The notes under the pieces are model-generated. The model had not been told where the DNA came from. It saw only the letters and a program-made list of their open reading frames with translations, and did no database searches. From NCBI RefSeq assembly GCF_026015295.1, contig NZ_JAPDUW010000001.1:1240001-1304000 (forward strand): 64,000 bases of DNA, given 5' to 3'. Positions 26,916-35,701 of the stretch are shown here, piece by piece; the first letter of the stretch is position 1, and each line of letters begins with the position of its first letter. A program made the translations under genes and the position numbers. This DNA is from Segatella copri. GTDB lineage: Bacteria > Bacteroidota > Bacteroidia > Bacteroidales > Bacteroidaceae.

Positions 26916-27057
26916 CTTTTCTGCACATTTTTAGCGTTTTGCGCAGATTTCTTTCATTTTGTTAGTCATTTTAGTATAATAACTGCATATTTATGTCTAT
27001 TTTTACATTTATTATACATTAGCAAGCAACAGAGAAAAGATAGCAGCAGTTTGTCAA

Positions 27058-28377
27058 CTACCTTACCTCTTCCACTATCGTTTTGACACCTTTTATCTTT
27101 TCGCCCTTTACATTATTCAGTACGCTGCGCAACTTCGTTCGGGAAATGGCAGCATAAGCATAACGGTCATTAACATCAATCTTACCGATTTCAGCCGACT
27201 GCAGCCCACCCTTCTTGCAAAGGAAGCCTAAGATGTCACCCTTGCTGATTTTATCCTTTTTGCCTTTACCTATATATATAGTAGCCATCTTAGGTTTGGC
27301 TGGCGCAGGAAGCTGATCAGCAGCAGGCATCTCGTAATCCACAATTTCAGCATCCACATATTCCGGAATATGCTCTTCAGGACCTAACAGGAAGAAAGCC
27401 CTGCCCTGGGCTTCCCATCTTGCCGTACGTCCTACACGATGGATATAACCATCTTCGCTCTCCGGCATGTGATAATGGATGATATTATCTATATCTGGAA
27501 TATCAAGTCCGCGCGAAGCCAGATCCGTACTCACCAGGATATTGGCACTACCGTTGCTGAAACGATAGAGAGAAGCCTCGCGTTCCTTCTGTTCCAATCC
27601 ACCATGGAAGAAAGAGGTTGAAAATCCCTGCTCCACCAGATATTTATTGGTGCGCTCTACACTGTCGCGATAATTGAGGAATACAATGGTACTCTGATCG
27701 CCTAAACTGCGTAGCAAAAGTGACAGACTCTCCAGTTTATCCTTTACCGGACTATCCACCTTATATATATGTACACGGTCAGGAACCTGATCTTCATCCA
27801 CACGGTAATCTATCTTTTCTACCCTACCCATGTGTACGAAATGAGGAATCTCCTCCGCCTCGGTAGCAGAAAGCAGGAAATGTCGACGCAAGCCAGGCAA
27901 AGACTTGATCAGTCGGCTCATTTCGTCCTGGAAACCCATCTCCAGACACTTGTCAAACTCATCAATAATCAGGTATTTGATGTGATATGGAGAAAGATTT
28001 CCCTTATCCAGATGATCATTGAGACGGCCTGGAGTTCCAAATACAATCTGAGGACGAACCTGTTTCATCACGCGATGCTCATCCATCGTAGCACGACCAC
28101 CATAGCAAGCCATCGCACGCAAACCGCTGCCCATATTCTTCAATACGTTAGCCGACTGCAAAGCGAGTTCCCGACCAGGAGTTACCACCACCGCCTGTGC
28201 CTCGTCATCAGTAGCATCTATAAGTTGGGTAAGAGGCAGAAGATAAGCCAGTGTCTTGCCACTACCTGTTGGCGAAAGTATCACCACATCCTTGTTCCCG
28301 TGCAAGATTGCCTGCATGGAATTCTGCTGCATATCATTGAGCTCAATGCCCAGTTTATCTAAAATTCTGTCTATCAT
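27058..28377 (-). CDS. DbpA-like DEAD-box RNA helicase
   Basis: 439 residues. Q-motif region ELNDMQQNSMQAI, Walker A SPTGSGKT, TPGRELALQ, motif II as DEFD (instead of DEAD), SATEAEE, VSTDLASRGLDIP and HRVGRTAR. After the helicase core, residues 360-439 form an RNA-binding domain of the DbpA type (ATIYIGKGKKDKISKGDILGFLCKKGGLQSAEIGKIDVNDRYAYAAI), which in DbpA recognises 23S rRNA helix 92. A role in large-subunit assembly is likely. A 21-bp-period duplication lies just upstream. Confidence 0.88.
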   Translation of the reverse strand: MIDRILDKLGIELNDMQQNSMQAILHGNKDVVILSPTGSGKTLAYLLPLTQLIDATDDEAQAVVVTPGRELALQSANVLKNMGSGLRAMACYGGRATMDEHRVMKQVRPQIVFGTPGRLNDHLDKGNLSPYHIKYLIIDEFDKCLEMGFQDEMSRLIKSLPGLRRHFLLSATEAEEIPHFVHMGRVEKIDYRVDEDQVPDRVHIYKVDSPVKDKLESLSLLLRSLGDQSTIVFLNYRDSVERTNKYLVEQGFSTSFFHGGLEQKEREASLYRFSNGSANILVSTDLASRGLDIPDIDNIIHYHMPESEDGYIHRVGRTARWEAQGRAFFLLGPEEHIPEYVDAEIVDYEMPAADQLPAPAKPKMATIYIGKGKKDKISKGDILGFLCKKGGLQSAEIGKIDVNDRYAYAAISRTKLRSVLNNVKGEKIKGVKTIVEEVR

Positions 28378-28399
28378 AAATTTCTAATAATCAATTTCT

Positions 28400-28436
28400 A
28401 AAGAGAAGTATTCTTTTATTAAAGAGAAGTTTTCAT
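28400..28436. repeat. Tandem duplication, 21-bp period
   Basis: TAAAGAGAAGTWTTC occurs at about 28399 and 28420, between the helicase start and the end of the TPR gene. Confidence 0.65.
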
Positions 28437-28456
28437 AAATTCCTCATCATGAGGCC

Positions 28457-29683
28457 TTATTTCTTTTTCTGATTGAGTAGTTTGTCAATCTCATCAAACT
28501 CCTTACCCATGTTCAGGTTCAGATAGATGGTATATAGCGGCAAAGCCCACTGGTCCTGCATATCAGGCGCCATCGTTCTGTACTTCTGCAGATAAGGCAT
28601 TGCACTCTTGTAAAGTCCGTCTATCACCTGATGCGTTTTGCGGGATTGCAGTGAATTCTTATCCATTTCAACCGCCTGATTGAAATAAGCCAAACCTATA
28701 TTATAATAAGCACCAGCCAAAGAATCGTTCACGGCAAGTGCCTTTTTGCTCACTTCGATGCATTGCTTGAAATCACCCATATTCAGGAGAATGGTTCCCT
28801 TGGTAAAGAGATAGATATCATTGTCGGGAGCTATCGCCAGCGCCTTATCTGCTACGGCGAGTGCAGAATCGAGTTGGTTTTCCTGCGAATAATACTCTAC
28901 CAGACGCGGGAAGAAGAACGGGAATTTCGGATCCCGTTCAAAACCTTCCTTCAAGGTCGAGAGATAGCGCGCAGTATCCTTCTCCAGTTTGTAAGTCTCA
29001 GCCAGATACTGTAACATATAGTTATAATGAGCCGTATCTTTCAGCGCCTCATAAGAATGATGAAGCGTAGCTTTGGTATCTTTCATCTTATATCCGGCAT
29101 ATACAGCCCAATAAGCTGCCGAAGAAAGATATTTGTCTTTCTGGGCATACTTATAAGATTGGAACATCGGGGCTGTACTGCACTCTATGTACTGGTCAAA
29201 GAACTGATAAGCCTCCTTGTATTTCTGCTTCCTGATAAACCAGGTTCCTCCGTTATAGAGGTTCGGACGTATCCTGTTCAAATATTCAGAATGAGACTTG
29301 CGAAAATCAAACTCACATTTTCCTTTCTTGTTAGGAATCATCTCAACGGAATCAAGTCCTTGGGCTATAACGAAGAGCTGTCGGGTTGCATTGAAGAGTT
29401 GGGCTGTATCATACGCCTGTTTGAGGTAGAGTTTCTCATTACCCTGTTCATACTGCTTCTTCACAGCATCAAAGAGAATATTCCAAATTTTCTTGTTATT
29501 CCGGTTGGCAGAATCCGTCAGGAGTTTGCGCATACTGGATTCGGCCTTCGCCAAATCCTTGCCAGCCTTTACCAGATCTTTGGCAGCAGAAATCTCCTTC
29601 TTCTGTGCCTGCAGCCCTAATGGCGCCAACAGGAGAAAAACTATCTGTAAGACCCATAAGTTTCTGAATATCTGTATTTTCAT
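28457..29683 (-). CDS. Exported tetratricopeptide-repeat protein
   Basis: 408 residues. The N-terminal signal peptide (NLWVLQIVFLLLAPLGLQAQ) predicts export to the periplasm. TPR-like units are clear in the second half: PRLVEYYSQENQLDSALAVADKALAIAPDNDIYLFTKGTILLNMGDFKQCIEVSKKALAVND, then AGAYYNIGLAYFNQAVEM. The function is unknown; TPR proteins of this type act as scaffolds for envelope complexes. It starts 23 bp after a predicted membrane-protein gene and is likely cotranscribed with it. Confidence 0.8.
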   Translation of the reverse strand: MKIQIFRNLWVLQIVFLLLAPLGLQAQKKEISAAKDLVKAGKDLAKAESSMRKLLTDSANRNNKKIWNILFDAVKKQYEQGNEKLYLKQAYDTAQLFNATRQLFVIAQGLDSVEMIPNKKGKCEFDFRKSHSEYLNRIRPNLYNGGTWFIRKQKYKEAYQFFDQYIECSTAPMFQSYKYAQKDKYLSSAAYWAVYAGYKMKDTKATLHHSYEALKDTAHYNYMLQYLAETYKLEKDTARYLSTLKEGFERDPKFPFFFPRLVEYYSQENQLDSALAVADKALAIAPDNDIYLFTKGTILLNMGDFKQCIEVSKKALAVNDSLAGAYYNIGLAYFNQAVEMDKNSLQSRKTHQVIDGLYKSAMPYLQKYRTMAPDMQDQWALPLYTIYLNLNMGKEFDEIDKLLNQKKK

Positions 29684-29706
29684 ATTAATCTCCTAAATTA
29701 AAACTT

Positions 29707-30816
29707 TCATTTGTTTCCATACTCATAATAATACCAGTAGGTATTTCCATAAGTATCCCGAAGAGCATTCTGCTTTTCTGTCTCATTAGCATATTTGTGA
29801 TCCATCTGCTGGAAATCCTCAAAGTCTGTATCCATCACATTATCGTGATAAACGATACTTGGATTACTGCGGCGATGCGTATAAAGAACCAACGCTTCCT
29901 TATAATGAACAGGCAGTTTGCCCGAAGTTACTTTGTAATGTTTCTGCACCTCTGCTACGAACTTGTCTAGTTGCTTGTCCAGCAAGAGTGCACAAAGCTG
30001 ATAGTCAACAGGCAGACGATACTTGAGATGATGTTTAACCATCCATGCCGAAGGTTTCTGCATCCATTTTGGCGCCTTCCACATCATAGCCTTCACGGTT
30101 ACGCTATCCGGCATCATCGCCTTACTTCCACCTACCAGCGGATAAGTAAAGAGACGGCTGCCCAGCTCGCCTGTTTCGTTGAGACAGGCTATACGGAGCA
30201 TCGTCAGCGAAGAATCTGTTTTCAGAGATTTTTCACCTACTTCCAAAGCTTTTTCATACTGTTTTTCTTTCATCAGATGTTCCATGCGCATACGTTCATG
30301 AAACAGCCGATCATTGCTAGCAACAAAGTTGACAAGCAATATTATCACCAGCATCTGGAGCAGATTCACCCACATATAGCGGGAGAACCAGCCGTTACTG
30401 TGAGGCTCTGTTTCTATCGGCTCCAACTGGCGGGCTATCCATATTAATCCGCCCCATAGAATCAGACAGAGTGGCAGGATAATCCACCACGCCCCCAGCG
30501 AATGATAACGGTCGATATCAACGGGGATATCGGTAATCATCGTCAGGATGAGGAACGAAGGGAAATAAGTAAGCCCGTGGAAACGGCGTTTCACACGGGT
30601 TACCGCGTACACTCCCACTTGCAGCAGATAGAGTACGAGCGTGATAAACAGTGGAGCCAGCGTGTAACTGTAGTTGGTCAAACCGCCTGAGAAAACATGC
30701 TGAGCCACTGCCAGTACGTCTGCCTGGTAAAATGCCAGGTAGACGTAGGTAAATGTGATAAAGATGATAGCACAGGCGATTTGCATCTTCGCAGTACTAC
30801 TCCTTTTATTTTTCAT
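29707..30816 (-). CDS. Polytopic membrane protein, possibly DUF6057-like
   Basis: 369 residues. Three or four hydrophobic helices in the first half (IACAIIFITFTYVYLAFYQ; YTLAPLFITLVLYLLQVGVYAV; WWIILPLCLILWGGLIWIA; LLQMLVIILLVNFVASNDRL) are followed by a soluble region with helical repeat-like segments (KQYEKALEVGEKSLKTDSSLTMLRIACLNETGELGSRLF). This resembles Bacteroidota proteins annotated DUF6057; I am not certain of that. It probably works with the downstream TPR protein. Confidence 0.65.
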   Translation of the reverse strand: MKNKRSSTAKMQIACAIIFITFTYVYLAFYQADVLAVAQHVFSGGLTNYSYTLAPLFITLVLYLLQVGVYAVTRVKRRFHGLTYFPSFLILTMITDIPVDIDRYHSLGAWWIILPLCLILWGGLIWIARQLEPIETEPHSNGWFSRYMWVNLLQMLVIILLVNFVASNDRLFHERMRMEHLMKEKQYEKALEVGEKSLKTDSSLTMLRIACLNETGELGSRLFTYPLVGGSKAMMPDSVTVKAMMWKAPKWMQKPSAWMVKHHLKYRLPVDYQLCALLLDKQLDKFVAEVQKHYKVTSGKLPVHYKEALVLYTHRRSNPSIVYHDNVMDTDFEDFQQMDHKYANETEKQNALRDTYGNTYWYYYEYGNK

Positions 30817-30827
30817 AAATCAATCTA

Positions 30828-32927
30828 TTAATTTTTCTTCAGCACCAAAGCTGTACGAGCTGGCAGATAAAGTTTCAGCCACTCCTTACGGTCTTTCACA
30901 TAAAGTGGATCGTAATTAGTCAGATGCGTCATCGTGTCATCATTCAAGCCATTACCGCCGAAATCCTTGCTGTCAGAATCAAGCACTACGCTGTAGGAAC
31001 CGGTTGGAACCAGGAAGCCATAGTCGGTGAAAGAGCGGGTTGGCGAGAAGTTAAACACGAAGAGCAGATCGCCACGCATAAAGGCGAGAACCTGATCGCC
31101 ATCATTATGCCAGATTTCTACAACTGGTGTCTTGTTAAAATTCTTTTCGCTTGTAATCGTCTTGAGCATTTCTCGGTCGAAATCTCCAAGATAGTGGTAG
31201 CAGAGTTCATGATTATCTACCAGATTCCACTGTCTGCGGGCATATTTATGGCTCCAGCCATTACCCTCGCGAGGGAAATCAATCCACTCTGGGTGACCGA
31301 ACTCATTACCCATGAAGTTGAGATAACCGCCATTGATTGTAGAGGCGGTAACCAGACGGATCATCTTATGCAGAGCAATACCACGATGAGCCATTTCGTT
31401 TTCATCGCCCTTCTTGAAATGCCAGTACATATCGGCATCAATCAGACGGAAGATGATGGTTTTATCGCCCACCAATGCCTGGTCATGACTCTCACAGTAA
31501 GAGATGGTCTTCTCATCCGAACGGCGGTTCTTTACCTCCCAGAAGATGCTGGATGGTTTCCAGTCTTCATCCTTCAGTTCCTTGATGGTCTTGATCCAAT
31601 AATCTGGAATATTCATCGCCATGCGATAATCGAAACCATAACCACCATCCTCAAACTTGGCTGCCAGTCCCGGCATTCCGCTCACCTCTTCGGCAATCGT
31701 AATGGCATGCTTGTTAACCTCATGAATCAGACTGTTGGCAAGGGTAAGATAGCAGATGGCATTATCATCCTCGTGACCATTGAAATAATCGCCGTAGTTG
31801 CAGAATGCCTCACCCAAGCCATGACTGTAATAGAGCATGGATGTTACACCATCAAAACGGAATCCGTCGAAATGGAACTCATTGAGCCAATACTTGCAGT
31901 TGCTCAACAGGAAGTGGATGACTTCATCCTTTCCATAGTCGAAGCAGAGACTGTCCCAAGCCGGATGCTCATGACGGTCGCCAGGATAGAAATACTGGTT
32001 AGGATCGCCAGCGAGATTACCCAGTCCTTCCACCTCATTCTTTACGGCATGAGAGTGAACGATGTCCATGATGACGGCAATACCATTCTGGTGAGCTGTA
32101 TCAATGAGATCTTTCAACTCTTCAGGAGTTCCGAAGCGGCTACTTGCAGCAAAGAAACTGCTTACATGATAGCCGAAGGAGCCATAATACGGATGCTCCT
32201 GGATAGCCATAATCTGAATGCAGTTGTAACCATCCTTGATGATACGTGGCAACACATTCTCCTTAAATTCTGTATAAGTACCAACCTTCTCTGCATCCTG
32301 TGCCATACCGATATGGCATTCATAGATGAGCAGAGGCGCCACATTTGATCTGAAGGTTTTCTTCTTCCATTTATATGGTTCCGGATTCCAAACCTGAGCA
32401 GAGAAAATCTTGGTCTGGTCGTCCTGTACTACGCGCTGTGCCCATGCAGGAATACGCTCGCCTTCACCACCTTCCCAATGAACTTTCATCTTGAAGAGAT
32501 CGCCATGTTTCATCGCTTTCTCCGGAAGTTTGAGTTCCCAGTTGCCGGTATTCTTTATTCTTTTGGCACGATACTTTTCGGTTTCCTGCCAGTTGTTGAA
32601 GTCACCTATCAGATAGATGTCTGTAGCATTAGGTGCCCACTCACGGAACACCCATCCACGGGTAGTCTTATGCAGTCCGAAATACTCGTATCCATTGGCA
32701 AAATCGCTCAATGTCTGTTTGCCGTTATTAGTCAGCTGACCGAGTTTCCAGAGTGCATGGTCGTGTCGGCCCTTGATGGCATCCTCATAGTCTGCCAGAT
32801 ATGGGTCGTTCTTCACGAGTCCGATATGCTTTACCACAGCCTTCGCTGCCTTTTTTGCAACTGGTTTCTTTGCAGTTGACTTTTTAGTTGCAGCCTTCTG
32901 GGCTGTAGTTTTCTTTTCTGTTGCCAT
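30828..32927 (-). CDS. glgB: 1,4-alpha-glucan branching enzyme with histone H1-like tail
   Basis: 699 residues. Domains in order: Lys/Ala/Thr-rich tail (residues 1-34, 11 lysines; starts MATEKKTTAQKAATKKSTAK), CBM48-type module (HKTTRGWVFREWAPNATDIYLIGDFNNW), GH13 barrel with MDIVHSHAVKN, FHFDGFRFDGVTSM (nucleophile Asp), AEEVSGMPG (acid/base Glu) and SYCESHDQAL (transition-state Asp), and a C-terminal beta domain. It makes alpha-1,6 branches in glycogen. The tail has no role in known branching enzymes and resembles bacterial histone H1-like DNA-binding tails, as also seen on the protein at 42504-42800. The preceding TabA-like gene is 60 bp upstream. Confidence 0.95.
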   Translation of the reverse strand: MATEKKTTAQKAATKKSTAKKPVAKKAAKAVVKHIGLVKNDPYLADYEDAIKGRHDHALWKLGQLTNNGKQTLSDFANGYEYFGLHKTTRGWVFREWAPNATDIYLIGDFNNWQETEKYRAKRIKNTGNWELKLPEKAMKHGDLFKMKVHWEGGEGERIPAWAQRVVQDDQTKIFSAQVWNPEPYKWKKKTFRSNVAPLLIYECHIGMAQDAEKVGTYTEFKENVLPRIIKDGYNCIQIMAIQEHPYYGSFGYHVSSFFAASSRFGTPEELKDLIDTAHQNGIAVIMDIVHSHAVKNEVEGLGNLAGDPNQYFYPGDRHEHPAWDSLCFDYGKDEVIHFLLSNCKYWLNEFHFDGFRFDGVTSMLYYSHGLGEAFCNYGDYFNGHEDDNAICYLTLANSLIHEVNKHAITIAEEVSGMPGLAAKFEDGGYGFDYRMAMNIPDYWIKTIKELKDEDWKPSSIFWEVKNRRSDEKTISYCESHDQALVGDKTIIFRLIDADMYWHFKKGDENEMAHRGIALHKMIRLVTASTINGGYLNFMGNEFGHPEWIDFPREGNGWSHKYARRQWNLVDNHELCYHYLGDFDREMLKTITSEKNFNKTPVVEIWHNDGDQVLAFMRGDLLFVFNFSPTRSFTDYGFLVPTGSYSVVLDSDSKDFGGNGLNDDTMTHLTNYDPLYVKDRKEWLKLYLPARTALVLKKN

Positions 32928-32987
32928 ATATCATGATTTTAGATGGTTACTCTATTATTCTTTAATTTTATCTTGAAGATTTCTTAT

Positions 32988-33431
32988 TTAATTCTTAATC
33001 TTGAAGATAGCCTTGTGGATATCACCACTACCGATGCATGGCTGATGACCATCTTGTGGCCAGAAGATAGCAAACTGACCTGGCTTGCAGGTAACGAGCG
33101 TCTGCGCTTTCACACCAGGATACTTGGTTACATCCTTAGCCTCGTTATATTCCACTTCAGGAAGATCAGCAAGAGGAGTATAGCCATAAGTCTCCTCGTT
33201 GTCAAGAGGAATCTGAATATCAATCATCTTACGATGTGTTTCAAGAACAGCATCTTCCTCGCTTTTTCCGTGAGCTGTCGTTATGTTAACAAAGAGGTTA
33301 CTCTCCTTGATAAAATGCTTACCGTCCTCCAATTTAGAGAGGTCATTTTCCTTGATAAACTTCACGACATCAGCGAAGAGCGGATTGAGAGAAACGTATT
33401 TCTCCAGATTGTCTAAAGTATCTACTACCAT
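32988..33431 (-). CDS. YhcH/YjgK/YiaL (TabA-like) family protein
   Basis: 147 residues. A cupin-like jelly roll with FVNITTAHGKSEEDAVLETHRKMIDIQIPLDNEETYGYTP and CKPGQFAIFWPQDGHQPCIG; His and Glu residues in these motifs are the likely metal ligands. Family members include E. coli TabA (biofilm) and NanQ-type sugar anomerases; specific activity here is unknown. It lies upstream of glgB on the same strand. Confidence 0.85.
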   Translation of the reverse strand: MVVDTLDNLEKYVSLNPLFADVVKFIKENDLSKLEDGKHFIKESNLFVNITTAHGKSEEDAVLETHRKMIDIQIPLDNEETYGYTPLADLPEVEYNEAKDVTKYPGVKAQTLVTCKPGQFAIFWPQDGHQPCIGSGDIHKAIFKIKN

Positions 33432-33445
33432 AATTCTAGTTTAAG

Positions 33446-33486
33446 CTTTGAGATTTGAACATTTACTTTTAACTTTGAGATTTGAA
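33446..33486. repeat. Tandem duplication, 27-bp period
   Basis: CTTTGAGATTTGAA occurs at 33446 and 33473, downstream of the MORN gene end and upstream of the TabA-like gene. Confidence 0.65.
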
Positions 33487-33525
33487 AACAGAACATTGAA
33501 CATTCAATATTCAAGATTATAATAT

Positions 33526-33576
33526 GTTCTTTTTCTCATTATTTAAAATATAAAGGTTCTCTATCTCATTATTTAT
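33526..33576. repeat. Tandem duplication, 30-bp period
   Basis: GTTCTYTWTCTCATTATTTA occurs at 33526 and 33556, immediately next to the 27-bp-period pair. Confidence 0.65.
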
Positions 33577-33610
33577 AATTTCTTTGTATTTTTCTAATTT
33601 TCTGAAGAGA

Positions 33611-34765
33611 TTAGTCTTCAAATCGTTTGCCGTTTTCGTAGGCTCCCTTGGCTGTAACCTGTCCGTTGCGGTCTTTTTCTACAAATCTTCCGTCACGCAC
33701 ATCGTTACGGTAGGTTCCTTCGAAACGCTTACCGTTTTTATCTTCTTCTATGCAAGGTCCCTGGCGCTTACCTTTGTGATAGGCACCCTTGAATCTTCTG
33801 CCATCAGCATAATGAATCACGACATTACCATCAACCAGACCGTTCTTGAACTCACCTTCAAACACGTCGCCGTTCTTCTTGGTCAGTTTGCCCCTGCCGT
33901 TCTGCAGATCATCCTTCCAGTCGCCTACATAGATATCGCCATTCTTCCAGATGAAGGTACCCTGACCGGTACGCAGGCCATCCTTAAACTGTCCGTTATA
34001 CTTGGCGCCCTTTGCAGAGCGGAAGATGCCTATACCCGTGCGTTCACCCTGCACATAATCGCCTTCATAAATGTCGCCATTATGAAATTTATAGATACCC
34101 TTTCCGTCCTGGATATCATCCTTCCAGTCGCCGATATACACATCGCCATCAGCATATTTGAAAGTACCTTTTCCTGAGCGCTGGTTGTCTAGCCACTGAC
34201 CGTCATAAGTAGTTCCGTCTCCCCAGTTGAAGAAGCCGTTTCCATTCTTCATATCGTTCATCCACTGGCCTTTATACTGTGCGCCATTGGCATAAGTATA
34301 AACGCCGCGTCCCTGACGCTTGTCCTTATACCAGTCGCCGTCATATTTATCACCATTATAATAGAACATGACGCCATGACCATGCTGGTAATCGCGGAAC
34401 CAGAGGCCTACATATTTGTTGTTGTTCTGGAAATAGTAGGTACCTTTACCATGCTGCTGGTCCTGCATCCACTGTCCCTCATACTTTTCGCCATCACTGA
34501 AGGTATAAACGCCATAACCTTCGCGCTTACCTTTCATATAAGAGCCTTCGTAGGTATCCCCATTCTTATAGATGGTAGTACCTTTTCCCTGCGGCTTTCC
34601 GCTCACCATTTCGCCTTTAAACTGACCTCCGTCACGGGTGATGCAAGAGCCAAGCGAAATCTTCTGGGCTGTGGCATCAACCGATGCCATAGCCAAAGCC
34701 AAGGCAAGGAAAAAACACTTGCTCCGACAGGACAATTTGGTATGTTGTTTCTTATTGTATTTCAT
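33611..34765 (-). CDS. Exported MORN-repeat protein
   Basis: 384 residues. An N-terminal signal peptide (CRSKCFFLALALAMASVDATAQ) predicts export. The rest is 14 or so MORN repeats of 23 residues, each YxGxWxxgxxxGxGxxxxxxGdx (for example DTYEGSYMKGKREGYGVY, EKYEGQWMQDQQHGKGTY, DVYIGDWKDDIQDGKGIY). The repeats form a continuous beta-solenoid-like ribbon with no catalytic domain attached. The role is unknown; a structural or binding scaffold in the periplasm or cell surface is likely. It is divergent from the LytTR regulator gene. Confidence 0.9.
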   Translation of the reverse strand: MKYNKKQHTKLSCRSKCFFLALALAMASVDATAQKISLGSCITRDGGQFKGEMVSGKPQGKGTTIYKNGDTYEGSYMKGKREGYGVYTFSDGEKYEGQWMQDQQHGKGTYYFQNNNKYVGLWFRDYQHGHGVMFYYNGDKYDGDWYKDKRQGRGVYTYANGAQYKGQWMNDMKNGNGFFNWGDGTTYDGQWLDNQRSGKGTFKYADGDVYIGDWKDDIQDGKGIYKFHNGDIYEGDYVQGERTGIGIFRSAKGAKYNGQFKDGLRTGQGTFIWKNGDIYVGDWKDDLQNGRGKLTKKNGDVFEGEFKNGLVDGNVVIHYADGRRFKGAYHKGKRQGPCIEEDKNGKRFEGTYRNDVRDGRFVEKDRNGQVTAKGAYENGKRFED

Positions 34766-34797
34766 ATTCTACAGTTATAGTCTGACTTATCAATCTC

Positions 34798-34829
34798 CAA
34801 AATTACGGTTTTTTCCTCAAATAGCCAAA
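34798..34829 (-). promoter_or_regulatory. Promoter of the MORN gene
   Basis: Minus-strand TAATTTTG (34798-34805) and TTTG (34826-34829), spacer 20 bp: a full consensus match about 32 bp before the ATG. Confidence 0.75.
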
Positions 34830-34912
34830 TAGATTAAACAAATTTAAGGTAAAATCATGAAAATAGATTTTTATCTGAAAAAATCTGCAGCTTGATACAA
34901 TAAACAAACACA

Positions 34913-34932
34913 ATTTTCGTTTTTACGAAAAT
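34913..34932. promoter_or_regulatory. Perfect 8-bp inverted repeat upstream of the LytTR gene
   Basis: ATTTTCGT-TTTT-ACGAAAAT, 30 bp before the LytTR start and about 80 bp from the divergent MORN promoter. It may be an operator for autoregulation; a terminator-like hairpin is the alternative, though no gene ends here. Confidence 0.4.
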
Positions 34933-34962
34933 CGAGAATAAAATCACTAAAACAGTAAAATT

Positions 34963-35670
34963 ATGATTTTAAATTGCGCCATCATAGATGAAGATCCGGA
35001 AGCTTTGCAACTCCTGGAACAGTATATAGAGAAAACTCCGACCCTGCATTTGATCGGAGCCTACAAAAGTGCGATAGATGCTGTAGACGGCATCCATCAC
35101 AACCATCTCGACATACTTTTTCTCGCCATCCACATGCAGCAGATCAGCGGTCTGGAATTTGCAAAGGTTGTACCCAAGAACGTGAAGATTGTCTTCACCA
35201 CCGCATTCAAGGAGTATGCCATCGAAGCCTACAAAGTGAATGCATTCGACTATCTGCTCAAGCCCATCACCTACGATGACTTTATGGGATCATGCCAGAA
35301 AGTCTTCGAAAGCTACATGCAGGACGATAACTACAACCCTATCAAGCGCGACGGTTTTCTGGTGGTAAAACGAGATTACAAATGCGTAAGAATCCCGATA
35401 GATGATATTCTGTTTGTTGACTGCGACAAAGACTACATCCGGTTCCATCTTGAGGGCAGGCCTAACATCAGAACCCTGGGCAACCTCAAACAGTTGGAAG
35501 AAAGGCTGCCAAGAGAGAAATTCAAGCGTGTACACCGTTCGTTCCTTGCCAACATGACAAAGTTTGATACGGTAGACCAGCAGCACATTACCTATGGCGA
35601 CCAGAGCATTCCGATATCAGAAACCTACTTTGAATTTATCAAGAACTATCTGGAAGACCATTCTCTATGA
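34963..35670 (+). CDS. LytTR-type response regulator lacking the phosphoacceptor Asp
   Basis: 235 residues. An N-terminal receiver (about 1-120) is followed by a LytTR DNA-binding domain (about 130-232: DGFLVVKRDYKCVRIPIDDILFVDCDKDYIRFHLEG, then FKRVHRSFLANMTKFD). The acidic pocket (Asp9, Glu10, Asp11), Thr79/80 and Lys100 (LLKPI) are kept, but the phosphorylation-site Asp in LFLDIHM is Ala55 (LFLAIHM, codon GCC at 35125-35127). No histidine kinase gene is near. It is likely active without phosphorylation or controlled by another input. The 3' end of the gene forms a terminator hairpin. Confidence 0.92.
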   Translation: MILNCAIIDEDPEALQLLEQYIEKTPTLHLIGAYKSAIDAVDGIHHNHLDILFLAIHMQQISGLEFAKVVPKNVKIVFTTAFKEYAIEAYKVNAFDYLLKPITYDDFMGSCQKVFESYMQDDNYNPIKRDGFLVVKRDYKCVRIPIDDILFVDCDKDYIRFHLEGRPNIRTLGNLKQLEERLPREKFKRVHRSFLANMTKFDTVDQQHITYGDQSIPISETYFEFIKNYLEDHSL

Positions 35671-35679
35671 TGGTCTTCC
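35652..35679 (+). terminator. Terminator overlapping the LytTR stop codon
   Basis: GGAAGACCAT (35652-35661) lies within the last codons and ATGGTCTTCC (35670-35679) overlaps the TGA stop. The arms pair perfectly, followed by AAATCATTTT. The convergent HAD fusion gene ends 23 bp beyond. Confidence 0.7.
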
Positions 35680-35701
35680 AAATCATTTTATCCTACCTTT
35701 C

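Noticed and set aside
30924..32348. 474-codon plus-strand frame antisense to glgB
   Set aside because: glgB has all GH13 motifs on the opposite strand; this frame has no recognisable domain.
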